Shown: positions 1-13,170, counted from the stretch's first letter. The stretch is DNA of 64,000 nt from Erigeron canadensis (GCF_010389155.1 NC_057768.1:40899633-40963632), one strand, 5' to 3'. Translations and numbers: made by a program. The notes: generated by a model from the letters alone, not told the origin.

Positions 1-870
1 ATGTAGTCTCTTTATGTGTGTAACGTGAAATTTGGTTTCACCTGTAGATAATTGTTTTTAACATTTTTGTGAAAATGACTATTGTAAAATAATGTAAAGT
101 GTATAACTACCTAGTTTGATTTGGTATGCTTAACATTAAAAATGACTATTGTGAGTACAAGTGATTGTCGTACAATATTTCTAAAATCCAACATCCCTTT
201 CAGTCTATAAATAAAGAATGAAAGTAGAAATGCCTAATAAAAATTGAGGTAAGTGCCAACCTTCAATTGTGAGGTCATTCACATGTCATGTTTGTGTTAA
301 TTAAAGAAATTGTAAATCATGCGTGGTTACCCGTTGGTGGTTGATGTCAAAGTTCATCGATCTTAATATATCAAAATATTGAAATTGACGTAATGGGCAG
401 ATGTGGCTCAACAGTAATATGAGACTAGGCGATCGCAAGGCTTCCAAATTTTTAAGGTCTCAAAATCTTGTATATTAGACTTAGTGTTTGAATTTTGAAT
501 TAAATATCATTATATAATTTGCATTGCAGTAACGCCTTTTTTATTTTTGCATCAATATCTGCATAATTTTTTTTACTTGTAGTTCAATAACAAAAGACGA
601 GCTATTTTTTTTTTTACTTTAGTTTATATGGTAATGAACTAGGCCCCCAAAATTAATCTCGTTTGAGGCCTCTAAAAAACTTAAGCCGCCACTGATTATA
701 GGGAAAGGTTAGGTAAAGCATGCAGTACCTATCTTAGGTAAAATAGGGGGAGATTATGTAAAATTCAGGGGGAGGTTATGTAAAATTCAGGGGGGCCTAT
801 GTGGCATTACCTAAGCTTAGGTAAAGTCTGCAGTACGGATCATTTTTCCAAAGATTATACTGAAAACATA
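1..870. other. AT-rich intergenic DNA with transposon relics
   Basis: No gene is visible. Around 403-690 a degenerate element may be bounded by inverted ends (CAGATGTGGCTC on the left, reverse complement of the right end CAGTGGCGGCTT), but the flanks give no target duplication. Around 745-792 a unit of about 23 bp ending in TATGTAAAATTCAG is tandemly duplicated, flanked by copies of TTAGGTAAAG plus GCAGTAC, probably a decayed MITE. Confidence 0.4.
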
Positions 871-1156
871 GGTCGCGTTTGTTTCACAGAATTTGATGGA
901 ATCTTATGGAATTGGAATTGAATTCCATTCCTTAGTGCGTTTGGTTGTTCAAAGAATGATGAATCTCATTCCGTAGGAATGTAAACATTCCATCATTTGA
1001 TGCATGGATGGAGGAAGGATTCCGTTACTTGAATTCTCAAAAAATCATAAACATTCCGTCAAATTCCATTCCTTCAGATTCTAATTCCTTCGAAAGATTC
1101 AATTCATTCGAAAGGTTCAATTCCTTCCAAAAACATTCTGTGAACCAAACACGCTC
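871..1156. mobile_element. MITE with about 22-bp terminal inverted repeats
   Basis: The left end GGTCGCGTTTGTTTCACAGA and the reverse complement of the right end, GAGCGTGTTTGGTTCACAGA, match with few differences. The interior is rich in GAATTCCATTCC-like motifs in both orientations, so the element can fold back on itself. The pattern is typical of short non-autonomous plant DNA transposons. The trinucleotide ATA on both sides could be a 3-bp target duplication, but this is weak. Superfamily not assigned. Confidence 0.6.
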
Positions 1157-2126
1157 ATAGAATATATGAAAAAGAATTGTTTAGTCAAACACCTAATCAA
1201 GAACCAAATGTACAAGAATTACAGCCTCCAAGTCTCCAACTTATAACCCTTCAAATTAACCATACTATGGAAAGGACAAACGGTACGTTCATCTTTGGAA
1301 ATCTTGACCGGTTCATGCTAGACCGTTCCAAACCCAACATGTGAGAGATAAACCGAGTTGACTGAACGGTGATTAAGCAGTTACAAGGATCGAACACCTG
1401 ATCTCATTATTATATATAGGAAGAACAAAATTATTCAACAATTTAACTAATTCAGCTACAAACTTGTAATATATAAGACAATTAATAATATATATTATTG
1501 GTATTTGCTATTGCATTCAACATGTATATGTATTTATATACTTGTTTAACCATGATTGAAATCCTTTCCAATTTAAGTACCAAGGTACGTATTAGATATC
1601 AAAAGAAAATTGTAATAATTGACGAAAATGAATTAACCTTCTAACGTTGAGGAAGTGGAACAACATAATTAATTAAGAGGAAACTATCATATTTCATATC
1701 ATATGCAATTGTGGTAAAGTCGCTAGTATTCCCCAATAAAAGATGAAGATGAAAATTAAAATGGTCATTGTGTCGATACAAAGAAAGAAAAGTACCGCAA
1801 TCCCGTGGGGGAAGGGAAACAACGCCATTTATTCCTTGTTAAGATACGTACGTGTCATCAAGAACTACTTCAAAAAAAGTCGGATTCTTTTTTAGGTCTA
1901 TATATCGCAAATCTCCTGAAGTTGATACATTTATTATTAGGTATGCCAGCTTCGACATGGCACTTGAAGAAGTAATTCGACGGCCGCATCACTCATGGAT
2001 ATATAGAAGACATGAAATTAGTGCGTAGTATTTTCTTACATATAAAAATATAGAATTTGTTTGTAAATAGTTGAATTGTTAATAGGATTGATGATTCATT
2101 GGTATGTAAAAGGGATTTACCATGGA
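1157..2126. other. intergenic, nothing recognised
   Basis: AT-rich sequence without a credible coding exon, RNA gene or delimited repeat. Confidence 0.4.
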
Positions 2127-2539
2127 CTAGTCGTGTACCCGCGTGATGTAGCTGGACATAAGAAAAAAATGCTGGTTAATTAGCGGTACCCGCGCGATTA
2201 TCGGATTACCGTACATATGGCTATGTGTGTTTTAGACAGCAGAGACGACGGTTTTGGGAGGCGGTGGTTATGTGTGTTTAGAGGAGGGCAATTCTGAGGG
2301 GATGTATGTGTGTATTTTGTTCTGGGGGGATATACGGGTGTGTTTTTTGGTATAATATGTGAGCAGCTTCAGGGGAAGGGAAGAGAGACAAATTCGGCGT
2401 AAGGTTTTCTTAAGGGTATTTTCGATATTTTAGGATTAAAGTGTTTGATGGTAGTGTAAATTAAAAGGGTAAAATAGGGAATTTAAAGGTAGAGTGTTTA
2501 ATTTGGAGAGGGATAGTTTGTTTATATAGAGAGTATAGA
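2127..2539 (-). mobile_element. short non-autonomous Helitron
   Basis: Read on the minus strand the element starts TCTATACTCTCTATATAAAC at 2539 and ends in CTAG at 2127. It is preceded by A and followed by T, the canonical Helitron A|TC...CTAG|T insertion. A GC-rich palindromic segment (around CACGCGGGTAC, 2137-2150) lies just upstream of the CTAG, as expected for the Helitron 3' hairpin. There is no coding capacity. The 5' end resembles those of the elements at 36.4, 55.3 and 63.0 kb. Confidence 0.7.
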
Positions 2540-3239
2540 TATGTCCATTGCTTCTGTATTTGTTTGTAAATAATTTTTTGAGATAATACAATTTCACCTT
2601 TTAAAGTTAAAAAAAAGGATTTACCGGTCAGATACATATTTCATCTTCAAACATTACTTTAAAAAACTTAATTACTTTTTAATTAATTTATGCTTTACCA
2701 CTTTAGCTATTTACAATAAACTAATTAAGTTATGATTAAAAATGATTATAAAAGATGAATACTGATCCTCAATGTATAAGAAAATTTAGCTATTTTTAAA
2801 CATTCTTTAGATATAAAGCATGGTTTTGGCCTAGCTAGCTCTATCTCTAGCTAGGAATTGAATGTTATAAAAATGTAATTTTTTAAAAGAAAAAAAAAGT
2901 TATTAATGTATTTACCTTCAAGAAAATGTAACCCACCAAAAGTTGGTTTAAAGAAAAACTAAAAGCGTATCTTATTTATGGGTTTTTTTTAGTTGTTGTG
3001 CTATCTAAAAGCTAAAGTACTCTTCTTTTTACCTAAACAGCTTTTGGCTCTACAGTTTTAGTGTTTTTTTTTTTAAATTAAAAAATCACTTTAGAGAAAC
3101 CAAAGTGATTGAGCTTAGTCAAAAGAGTTTTTGAAGCCATAAGCTTATTAGTGATGGGTGATATGCACATCATTATTTTTAGCAATAAACTAGTTACTGA
3201 CCCTGCGTTCCCGCGGGGTATGTTTTTTACACAATAACG

Positions 3240-3529
3240 TTTTGACAAATTTATATCAAATATTGGAACCCAAACTTTAAAAATGACAACTAAGCATCTA
3301 GCAACAATAAAAATATTATAAAAGAATAATAAGTTGTATAAAAACACAAACAATAACTATATTAATGCTTTAAATGTTTCATAAATGTAAGACGTAACCA
3401 TGATGAAAGTTATTATATATTAAAAATGTTATATATATATAAACGAAAGTAAATCATCAAAAATCAAATTTTTAGAAGTAAAACCATAACTATGTGCAAG
3501 CTGTATGATGAAAAACTTGAGAACCCAAA
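3240..3529. repeat. left copy of an imperfect AT-rich direct duplication
   Basis: Parallels 6730-7050 in the same orientation: shared blocks include AACAATAACTATATTAATG, TAAAACC(A/G)TAA and GATGAAAA...GAGAACC. The sequence continues across the solo LTR at 3530-6662, so the LTR landed inside a pre-existing tandem duplication. Upstream, 2540-3239 holds nothing recognisable. The identity of the duplicated unit is unknown. Confidence 0.5.
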
Positions 3530-5309
3530 TGTAACATCCCGAACTTTTTATTAAACGGTTGACTTGAGTCGTTAAGTCAACAATACGTGTTTGTTAAGCC
3601 TTTAAATAATTTAATGACTATATGTGTTTAATGTGTTATACGTGTAAAGCTTTAGTGCCTTAATGATTGATGTGTTAAATTGTTTAAGATATGTTTTATA
3701 TGCCTTCTGACATGCTTGAAGTGTTTAATGGGTTGTAAGTATTCTCCATAAGTGTTTTGAGCTAAAAATGAGTCGTTTGGAAGCTTAGAGACTAGTTTTG
3801 ACTTAGGGTTAAACCCAAAAACGGGTTAAGGGTCTTGTAACCTATTATTAGACTCATAATACAGAGATTATACTCTTCCTTTGAAGCCCTAGTTGTCCCC
3901 TTGGTTCCATAGCATTCTATTGTTCGATTTCATCGTTATTCAGTTGATTCGAGAGTGTTTTGATCAAGTTTTTGCATCCTCTTTGTAATCTCCAGGTATC
4001 CAAGGTATAATAACATTGATTTTATGTCATTTCAATCATATAATCAGATCCATAACTGGTCTAGGTTATTGGAAGATCAATTGATGTCAAAAACGTGTGT
4101 TTTGATCGATTCGGTAACCTAAAACGTTTGTTATTGTGATGCAAATCAAGAAAGGATTAATCAATGATTTCATTGCATCATTATGGTCTTAAAATGGTGA
4201 ATTTTGAGGTGCAAAATTCGTTCATAAGGTTTGGGGTCGTTTGGGGTGTGTTTGGTTAAGTTTTGGAGGTTAAACAATGAGGTTTGTGCAGATTCGGGGC
4301 TAGCTGCGGCGCAGCTACTAAGCTGCTGCGCAACTAGAAAACAGTGACATATAGCTGCGACGCAACTTGGTAGTTGCGACGCAATAGCGACAAAATTTTC
4401 AAATGGCCATAACTTTTGAACCGTAACTCCATTTTTGACAAATAAGCTATCCACGAAATCGTGAGAGAGTCTACTTTCTAATAGTAATGCTTTTAAAAGA
4501 TGATGATGATGTTAAGTTTCCAAAAAGGTTAATTTTAGTGAATGTCGAGTTCCGTCGAGTTATGTAAGCCCTTAAGTATTAAATGTACCTCCGATGCATC
4601 AAGCATTGTCATGAGTCATGTTTATAGGTATTTGGACTTGAGTCATGACCATAAGTAAGTGAGTACTTGTTAGCTCATTATGTTGTCTAATGATTATAGG
4701 TAGTCGGAAATACTTGCAAAGCTCGGTAACTTATGTTATCGTCTGTTGTACGCTTCTACGAGGTAAGATACATTACTTTTCTCACGCTGGAGGCACAACA
4801 AAATGTGGTTTTCTATACGTAACCTCTTAATCGGATTATCTTATATGTGTTGGGTTTTCCGGGTTATGCGGGAGGTTATGTGGTAATATATGCATGTTGA
4901 AATGATTTATGTTGATATGATGACGTTTAAAGTAGGATTATATATGTGCATATGAAGTATGATGTTTATAATGATGTTGCTATGATATGTTTAAGATATG
5001 TGTTGTTGATAATGTCGTTGATATGCCTTAATGTTGATATGTGATGTCTTGTATGTGGGACTTAAGTATGACATGTCTAGTTCACTAGATACACGTGGGA
5101 ATTGGTATGAGTTGTGCACGTTAGTGGGATTAAACGTTAAAGTAGATATGGGATTACTTAGGTAATGAATATACCTAATGTTAAAGTAAAGTGTGAAATG
5201 TGGGAAATCGTTTTAGCCTTAGTGTTAGTGCGTAAAAGTAAGAAAGATAAATACGTGGGAAATGCTATAACTAAATACGTGAGATTGACGTGGGAAGTGT
5301 TAAGCTTAA

Positions 5310-5497
5310 CCCATACTAGTTGTAATGCTAGTGCGTAAGACGTGGGAAATCGTGCTAGATGTAATGCTAGTGCGTAAGACGTGGGAAATCGTGCTAGATG
5401 TAATGGTAGTGCGTAAGACGTGGGAAATCGTGCTAGTTGTAATGCTAGTACGTAAGACGTGGGAAATCGTGCTAGTTGTAAAGCTAGTGCGTAATAT
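5310..5497 (+). repeat. 39-bp tandem repeat, about 4.5 copies, inside the solo LTR
   Basis: A 39-bp unit beginning CGTGGGAAATCGTGCTAG recurs at about 5341, 5380, 5419 and 5458. Because 39 is divisible by 3, one minus-strand frame stays open and gives a spurious 13-residue repeating peptide. Confidence 0.8.
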
Positions 5498-6059
5498 GTA
5501 AAGATGTAAGACGTTAGAATAAGTCGATTAAGATAGATATATGAATATGTGAGAAATACGTACATGTAATTTAAGACGTGGGATTACAAGGTGACGTGGG
5601 ATTTAATAAGATGTGTTGGGACGTGTGATAAGAACGATGCATAGGCACAATTAGGAGTATATGTCCTACATGTGCTATGCATATATGTGCGATATGGTTA
5701 TGTGTGATATGTAAGACGTAAGATGAAGTCGATTAAGCCGATTAAGATGATAATAAGATATGTGTAGAAGAAGTATATGTGTTTTACGTTGTGAGACCAC
5801 CATGTGACGTGAGAATATGTGCTAATATGAATACGTGTGACAAGTTTATGCGTGATATGCCAAGATATGATATGAAGTTACGTTTAAGTGGTAAGTCTAT
5901 GTTGATATGATATAAGATACTCATTAAGATGTGGGTATATGATAATATGATGTATATGCTGATATGAAATGAAATGTGATGCAATGTGGGAAAAGGGAAG
6001 TATGGGTTGATCTATGATAATTGTGAATGAAGTGTAATGTGATCATGTTTTGATAAGTA

Positions 6060-6240
6060 AAATATGACGAAGTTTTATGAAAGTAAAATGAAGAATGTTT
6101 TATCAAAATGTGTGTATCTTACTTAGCTAATTTTTATTAGCTAAGTAAAATATGACGAAGTTTTATGAAAGTAAAATGAAGAATGTTTTATCAAAATGTG
6201 TGTATCTTACTTAGCTAATTTTTATTAGCTAATTTTTACT
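6060..6240 (+). repeat. about 86-bp direct duplication inside the solo LTR
   Basis: The block from AAAATATGACGAAG to ACTTAGCTAATTTTTATT occurs twice in tandem, followed by a third partial copy of the AGCTAATTTTT part. Confidence 0.7.
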
Positions 6241-6729
6241 TATCAAAATGTTTTATCAAAATGTGATCATGTTTTTATTAGCTAACACTTGCTTTTATGA
6301 AAATGTTGTGTCCTTCAGGGTAAGCAGGTTTGAGCTAGGAAAGGATTAGCTCGGTGAGATGGGTAGATGCAAAAAAGAAGACTAGCATAGTTTGTTGAAT
6401 GCTTAGACTTCCCTTTTTAGCCTTATGTCTTGGCTACTTTCGTTCATGATTTATGAACATGTATTAATGATGGCATTTATGTTGGTGCCATAACTTGGAT
6501 TTCATTTATATTGTTTTGATGATGCACGTTAATAACACCATTTTATAAAGGTACCATCCAGTTACGGATGGAGCAGTTTTAAAGTGATCCTTTTCCGCTA
6601 CTTTTTAAACGTCGTTTGGCAAAGTTTTTGAAATCCAGGTTCTTAAAACAACGGGTGTTACACCAAAAGTTTAGTGTCAATAAAAATGAAAACAAAAACT
6701 TTGATGTGGGGTAAAAGTTAAAAGATGAA

Positions 6730-7050
6730 AACTTTCATTAAAAAAACAACTAAACATGTAGCAATACAATAAAAAAAATGTAAAAGAATATTAGGATGTA
6801 TAAAAACATAAACAATAACTATATTAATGTTTTAAATGTAACATGAACGCAAAGTATAACGATGATAAAAGTTATTGTATAATGAAAACGCTATATGTAT
6901 AAAAAGACGAATGAAAATAATCAAAGACCAATGTTTAACAGTAAAACCGTAATTGTGTGAAAGTTATTTGATGAAAACATGAGAACCTAAAAGTTTAGTG
7001 TCACGAAAATGAAAACGAAAACTTTGATATGGGATAAAAGTTAAAAATAG
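6730..7050. repeat. right copy of the imperfect AT-rich direct duplication
   Basis: Homologous to 3240-3529, same orientation. The motif AAGTTTAGTGTC is found right after the solo LTR (6668) and again near 6991, which shows that a further part of the unit is duplicated. Confidence 0.5.
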
Positions 7051-7203
7051 AAATTTTAGGGGGTTAAAATGAAAATTGGTTTAGATTTAAGAGGTTAAAA
7101 CTAAATTTAGTTAAAATTAGTATATGCTTTAAAAGCTTGTACGTTTCATGCTTAAAAGGTTTGTACATAACATATTGGTTTTTAGTATGTATATAATAAT
7201 TAT

Positions 7204-8920
7204 CAGTGTTTTCATGACCGGACCGGACCGACCGGTTGGCTCGGTCGGGCCGAGAACCGGCAGCTACTGCGGTCCGGCTATAGGTGTTGAAACGGCCATG
7301 CAATGGACCAGTGGTTGAGCCGTCAACCGACAATTGAACTGGGAACCGGCCGTTAAACCGCAAACTGGCCGGAAATGAAGATGGATGATCTCAGATCTGT
7401 GAGCATGGCTAGAGATCCGGCAGTACGTGGAGATAATTTGGATCTTCAATATCAGATCGTAAGGTTGTGAACCACTTGAGTTACGTTTTTCAATGTATAG
7501 AAAATTTTGTTGATTGATTCTGGCTTTTTTCGTTACATATAGATTTGCCGGTGGAGGGTGAATTTGTGGTGAAATGTCTTTTGCTTAAAGAATGAGATTT
7601 TTATTGCAGGCAAAAAGGAAAATGAAGTTTTAGTCTATATACTCCGTTATAAAATATTACTTCACTTTACACTGTATCCAAGTCTGTGTATAAAGCTATG
7701 TACTAGTCTATAAATATATTTTGATATTATATAATATACTCTTTTACGTGATTAGGCAAAATAAAATATGAGTGTGACACAATTATATATGTTTTTTATT
7801 TTATTATATATTGGTAGATTCTATTACATATTACTCCTTATATATACTTACATAAATATATATATATATATATATACTGAGACTTTTACCCGCACGATGT
7901 ACGGTTATTTAAAAATGTTGTTTTAGTTATATGAATATTTATAATAACTTTTAACAACTATATATTATTTAGGCATGTACATATAAATCTATATTATCAT
8001 TAAATAGAAATTTTTACATTTATTGAAATAGATAAATTCAAAACATAACTCTTATTATTTATGAAAATCTTTGCATTTATATAAAAACATACGTTATCAA
8101 ATATTCATATTAACTATCACATATTATACTTCATACAATACTAATGAACATAAAATGAAGTTTAAATGTAAATATAATGTAAAATCATAACGATCTTTTA
8201 TTTTTTGCAAAGTGATATGTGATTTATTAGAATTTCATTACACTCTTTCAAAGAAAATAGTTTCATAAAACTTACTTCATCAAATAATAAAATTCATAAA
8301 AGTTGAAAAGCTTTAATTAGATATAGTTAGAAACCAAATTCAAATTATAATTAGATTACAAAGAACAAACCTATGATTCAAATTATGTTAAATTCACCTT
8401 GTAATTGATAATAGTTTTTATAAAACGTAATATCACTACCACGAAAAGGATAAAAAACTATATTACAATGTGATATATAATATTGGTTATATTAGATAGT
8501 AAAATTAAGAAATAAATGATTTGAAAACCAAATATTTTCCAATTTTAAAAATAGATTTTAAATTCATATGGTTTCTATTATGATATGTGATTTTTTACTT
8601 TTATTTTTGTAAGATTTTGTTTATATATAGATTTTATTTTTATTTAATTTAATAGTTTTAGATAATATAATATTGTAGATTTAAATATTGTAAAAAAATA
8701 TAGAGATGCCACATAGGATAAAAACCTATGTTGGCAATTTTTAAAAATAGCTTTAAATTATAGAAGACTTTAAAATGTTATGATAACTATTGTTTTAATA
8801 TATATATATATATTATATTTATAAATTATAATGTTCTGGTTCTTTAATCCGGTTCAATCGATCCGACCAATGACCAGTTAGTAGACCGGTTTGCGCTCCG
8901 ATCCGGTTATGAAAACATTG
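7204..8920. mobile_element. non-autonomous hAT-like DNA transposon, 1.7 kb
   Basis: Terminal inverted repeats are CAGTGTTTTCATGACCGGAC on the left and, reverse-complemented from the right end, CAATGTTTTCATAACCGGAT. A perfect 8-bp target duplication ATAATTAT flanks the element at 7196-7203 and 8921-8928. An 8-bp duplication with CA-starting ends is the hAT signature. The subterminal regions are rich in CCGG/ACCGG motifs, often transposase-binding clusters in hAT elements (inference). No transposase reading frame is present. Confidence 0.78.
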
Positions 8921-8928
8921 ATAATTAT

Positions 8929-11198
8929 CAAACATGTTTTAAGATATATGGTAAAACATGTCTAATGATGTACAACTAAATATAAAAAGGGTACTGATCA
9001 CCCATTTTTTCAAAAAGCTAACCCAAACAAAATTGTTTTTTTTCTTTAATTTTATTTTTAAAGTATTAAAAAAGAAGTATGAGAAATGTCAATGCATTAC
9101 AAAGTTCTTTACATTATTATTCACTATTCACTATATGAGTATAAAACACCATGGTAGTTCAACATCGTAAACATGGGAATAAACTTAACCTCAAATATGT
9201 ACACTGTCGGGCGAATCTTGTTTGGGGTTTCATCACGATGTAGAAAATTCAAAGATATATAGATATGTACATGATCATTATTTCGTTGAATCGAATACAA
9301 GGACTACCTACGACTCCTTCGAGCATATAGACGATGACCACAAACAATTAACAATATATGGTGCTAACAAATTATCGAGAAAGTCTGAAACGTATAGTCC
9401 TAATATATGTGAAGGATACGTGTGAACTTGAGGTTATGTACTTGGAGAAGATATACGTGTATTGAAAGTCAAGTCACACGGATGAACTTTTTACATCTAA
9501 TATAAAGCATTGAACAAAATTTCCGTACATTGAAAACATCCTTGTGCACGCAAAAAGTCAAAAAAAAAAATTTTTATTCTTCAACAACCACAAGAATTTG
9601 AACGTAATTTATTAAGTCACCTTAATCCTCCAATTGTCTAGCAAGCAACATGTGTATCTAGTAGAAAATCTGTCATGCATGTTCAGCAATAGTAAGACTA
9701 ATTTGTAGTCTATGACTCTATTCCATTAATGTACACGAAATAAATTAAATGAAATATGAATTACACATTATATATATGGGTCTCTAAGGATGATATAGCT
9801 TGGACAAAAATTTGAGGAGTGAAGTCTAGAACATAAATTATTGAGAAGTAAATGTAAATCCGTGATAAAAATAATACGAGTACTACTCGTAATAAATTAA
9901 TGATATAATAATTTGTCGTATGCGCATGTGGGTAGACTTGAGTGTAGATAGAAATTCAAAATCGCTTTGTTTTTGGGTCAACAAAAGATTGCCCAACCTC
10001 AGCTAGCTTATCCACATGTTGCACTTAACAAATCACGCACCATGCTTTGCTACGCTGTTTAAAGTCCAAGTTATCTCTTTCTACATATTTATTTAACAAA
10101 ATTGTATAATAAATTATAAACTTAATTATAGATTATACCTTGTTCATACTACGTAAGCTAGCTAGCTCTAACGTATACGTACACTATTCGACGACTAAAT
10201 AAGACGTTTGAAACTTACACAGATCTCGAATGACCTTAAGAAAATTATTGGGTGACCTTTTAATCTTGATTCATTATTAATTACTCGTACTTGTTAATTA
10301 GTAATTCATTGCTTAACTTATACAAATTTAATTATAAGTTAAAACTGTATGATAAGTTTAGTTTATTATAACATAATGTCCGTTGATGTGCTATCTAGTA
10401 GATGGTCATTTGGGTTTTCTTGGTTGGACGTAACAAAACAAGCTATATATCTAATGAATAATAACAATATATATATACATGTAATAAATCACAAAAATAA
10501 CAAATCAAAATGAATATATAGTATTAATTTAACTTATACAGTAAAGTCAATAAGTCATTAAGACATCAAACACAAAATAATTATAAAAAACCTATGTAAC
10601 AATGTAACACCCTGATTGAAATTGGGAAAATACATTTTGTGATCAAATGTCATTTTCTCTATCTTTACATGAGTTGTTGGAAATATTCTTGAAGTGAGTA
10701 ATGGATATTCACGTGAGTGATAACCAAGTTTTTGCGATTTACTATAAACCATTTATTAAATTCATATGAAATACCCATGTTTATCATGAGATTTAACCAA
10801 AAAACCAAGTATCAAGTGATAATGGTACATAATTGTAAGTTTTAGTTGATTGGAAGAAAAACATAAAATTGGTACAATGATGAAAGACTTAATTATAAGT
10901 GACATTTGAAAAGGTAAATGAATATTATAGCAATAAATTTAGAAAACCTTAGATATGTAATTAAGTTGACTACCCGAACAAAGGTATGATTTAACTTAAG
11001 ATTGGATTACCAAATTGAACTAGGTCGACTGGATATTTGGATCGGCCAATTAGATCAGTTGGTTATATTTGATATTTATGGTCACATTACATCCGCATCC
11101 ATACATATATATTTAAAAAATGTGCATATCTATCTTTATTTATCTCCATATTTCTATCCAAATCCAACAGGTAGATGAATACTTTTTTTAAGAGAAAT
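8929..11198. other. intergenic, nothing recognised
   Basis: AT-rich DNA without supported exons. Short open frames at about 8958-9170 and 9222-9425 have no recognisable motif and no splice partners. Confidence 0.4.
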
Positions 11199-11339
11199 GC
11201 TAAATACAGTCCTTAGGGCTGTATTTAACATGCATAAAAAAATTTGTATCTTCCATATTAAAAGTCCATCCCTGATTTTCATGGTAAATGTACAAATAAT
11301 TTATGCACCTTAAACACAGCCCTAAAAACTGTATTTAGC
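11199..11339. mobile_element. 141-bp MITE
   Basis: The ends are GCTAAATACAG and CTGTATTTAGC. The inverted repeat continues imperfectly inward for about 40 bp on each side (left TTAGGGCTGTATTTAAC, right arm reverse-complemented TTAGGGCTGTGTTTAAG). Almost the whole element is foldback. The target duplication is not clear. Confidence 0.68.
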
Positions 11340-12109
11340 GAACCCCCTTTTTAAATTGTCAAACAAAATATCATCTGTTAAATGAAATCAACAATCTAAC
11401 ACTAAACTATTTTTTTTAAGAAGAGTCTTAAAATTTAAAAGTTTAAATAAAATTCCCCTACCATCTTCTCTGTCAAAAGAAAATTATTTTAAATGAAAGT
11501 TATAATAAAACACACAATAAAAATATGTTGGAATGTTGGAAAACCTAAAACCAACGGACAAAACCATAAACTTTAATATTTCTTTTATAAAGAAATAAAA
11601 TTTTTTATTTTGAATTGGATGAAACGAATATATATAGTGTCCAGTGTTGATTAACATCCGTAAACATCAAGTTTATTTATTTTTATTTTTCATGTTTATA
11701 ATCTCTTATATAAATAAAATAAAATTGTTTCTAGAACTTTTTTTCTTATGTGGCATGCTAACATTTTTTCTTAAGCTATTTTCTATAAATTTATGATGTC
11801 ATAATTACTTTTTATTTATTTTCAAAAAATTAATTTTCATATTAGGCTCTATGTTATCTCTTTTGTTACATATTAATTTTGTAACCTTATTAATATGAAA
11901 AAATGAGCGATCGTATTCTAGCTCTTTATTTTTAATTCTATATCTACCATTGATTTGTGGTAGTTAGTTTTACTTTTTTATCACCTAATCGATTTTACAT
12001 ATTAATGTTCATCTTTACAAATATATTGTTATCTCCATATCAAAATTTATAATGTATCGACAACAAATTACATACAACAACAATAACAACAACAGTACTC
12101 AATCCGGCA

Positions 12110-12240
12110 AAAGTCAGGTACCAATCCGACAAAAGCCATGTTTGGGGAAGTTAGGAATGTAGACAGCCTTACACCTACACGAAGGTAGAGAGACTGCTTC
12201 AAGAAGGATCTCCGGCCTAAAAGAGGCAAAAAATTGAGAG
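12110..12240 (-). mobile_element. truncated Au-like SINE, 3' part
   Basis: The plus strand contains GTAGACAGCCTTACACCTAC and GAGAGACTGCTTC, the reverse complement of the conserved 3' block of Au-type SINEs. The tRNA-like head is missing. It matches the full-length copy at 58454-58683. Confidence 0.5.
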
Positions 12241-12569
12241 GATAAAAAGTTTAGTAACCATACATGTCGGTTGTGTCGTCTGACTATATTACAATTAAAG
12301 AAGAATAACAGACACTGCATAACACATTTTAGCATAAAATGAACAATACATAGTAAAAAGAGGATTTAAACCTATTAAACATCAACCTACAAATGTAATA
12401 AACATGTCCATGTGCATACAACCAAGTAGGGATCCAACAATTACGAGCGATATGTGTAAGAACTCCCTTATCCCCTCACAGCAAGCCAAAAAATCAAATA
12501 GGGTTGAACCAGACATACATAGAACTCTCCTAGATTACATACAAAATTCTATATATTTTTTTGTTTGAA

Positions 12570-12635
12570 CCTTTTAATAACACGGCCCGGATTGAACCCG
12601 GGTTGATTAGCTAGTAGATCTATAACTTTAACATT
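12570..12635 (-). repeat. tRNA-like/SINE head fragment
   Basis: The reverse complement reads CCCGGGTTCAATCCGGG, a T-arm-like stem-loop that fits the Pol III B box GGTTCRANYCC, preceded by TCTACTAGCTAATCAA. There is no complete cloverleaf, so it is a SINE head or tRNA pseudogene rather than a tRNA gene. Confidence 0.3.
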
Positions 12636-12980
12636 TTATATACACTTTACAATACATTACACACATGACCATAACTATAACATTTTAACCAAAACTTTAC
12701 TATTTTAAATCTGTTTTTATCGACATTATTTTAATTCCTCTTTCAATAAGGAAAAACAAAAATCTCAACCATATAAATTGGCGACCGCTATATATGTCAA
12801 CCTGGGCCCTGGTTTACCAGTCAAATAAACCATCATCCATGGCCCCTCTGACTTGGTCATCTCGTGTACAGTTATGCAAAATTGTCATTCCCTTCACTAC
12901 ATAACAGAATTATCATATCATATAATTACTTATAAGATTCCACCCACACCCAACTCCCATTAATGTAGGCCAGATTTGCT

Positions 12981-12988
12981 TATATACT
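12981..12988 (+). promoter_or_regulatory. candidate TATA box of the kinase gene
   Basis: TATATACT lies 190 bp upstream of the start codon at 13171 and is followed by pyrimidine-rich sequence. Distance and context are plausible for a plant core promoter; position only, no experimental support. Confidence 0.35.
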
Positions 12989-13170
12989 TTCTTTTCCATC
13001 AAATATAACTTACTATAAGTCACAGGTCAATTAAATCATTAAATAAAATTTGTTGCTTTCACATTTTTCATTTTTATAAATTGCAGATTTCAATCAGCAA
13101 AACTTCCATTTAAATTTCTAATTTAATTTTTCAACTATGTGCTCTTGATTCTCCGAAGAGACAATTAATC

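Larger units (their letters stand above)
3530..6662 (+). mobile_element. solo LTR, Ty3/Gypsy (Tekay-like), 3.1 kb
   Basis: The segment starts TGTAACATCCCGAAC and ends GGGTGTTACA, so it has TG...CA termini with a 7-bp inverted repeat. It is flanked by the 5-bp direct repeat CCAAA at 3525-3529 and 6663-6667. No primer-binding site, polypurine tract or gag-pol lies inside, so this is a single LTR left by recombination between two LTRs. Termini of the form TGTAACAYCC and a length near 3 kb are usual for Tekay/Del chromoviruses (family knowledge). Internal tandem repeats are listed separately. Open frames inside it are chance frames in LTR sequence. Confidence 0.82.

Noticed and set aside
4170..4454. 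94-codon minus-strand open frame
   Set aside because: Lies inside the Tekay-like solo LTR, without domain or splice partners.
5310..5497. CRISPR-like regular repeat
   Set aside because: The units are contiguous with no unique spacers, and the window is a plant genome.
5158..5565. Minus-strand open frame with a 13-residue repeated peptide
   Set aside because: It is the translation of a 39-bp tandem repeat inside a solo LTR; periodicity is nucleotide-driven and there is no gene context.
12570..12635. tRNA gene
   Set aside because: Only a T-arm-like stem and B box are present; acceptor, D and anticodon arms cannot be folded.
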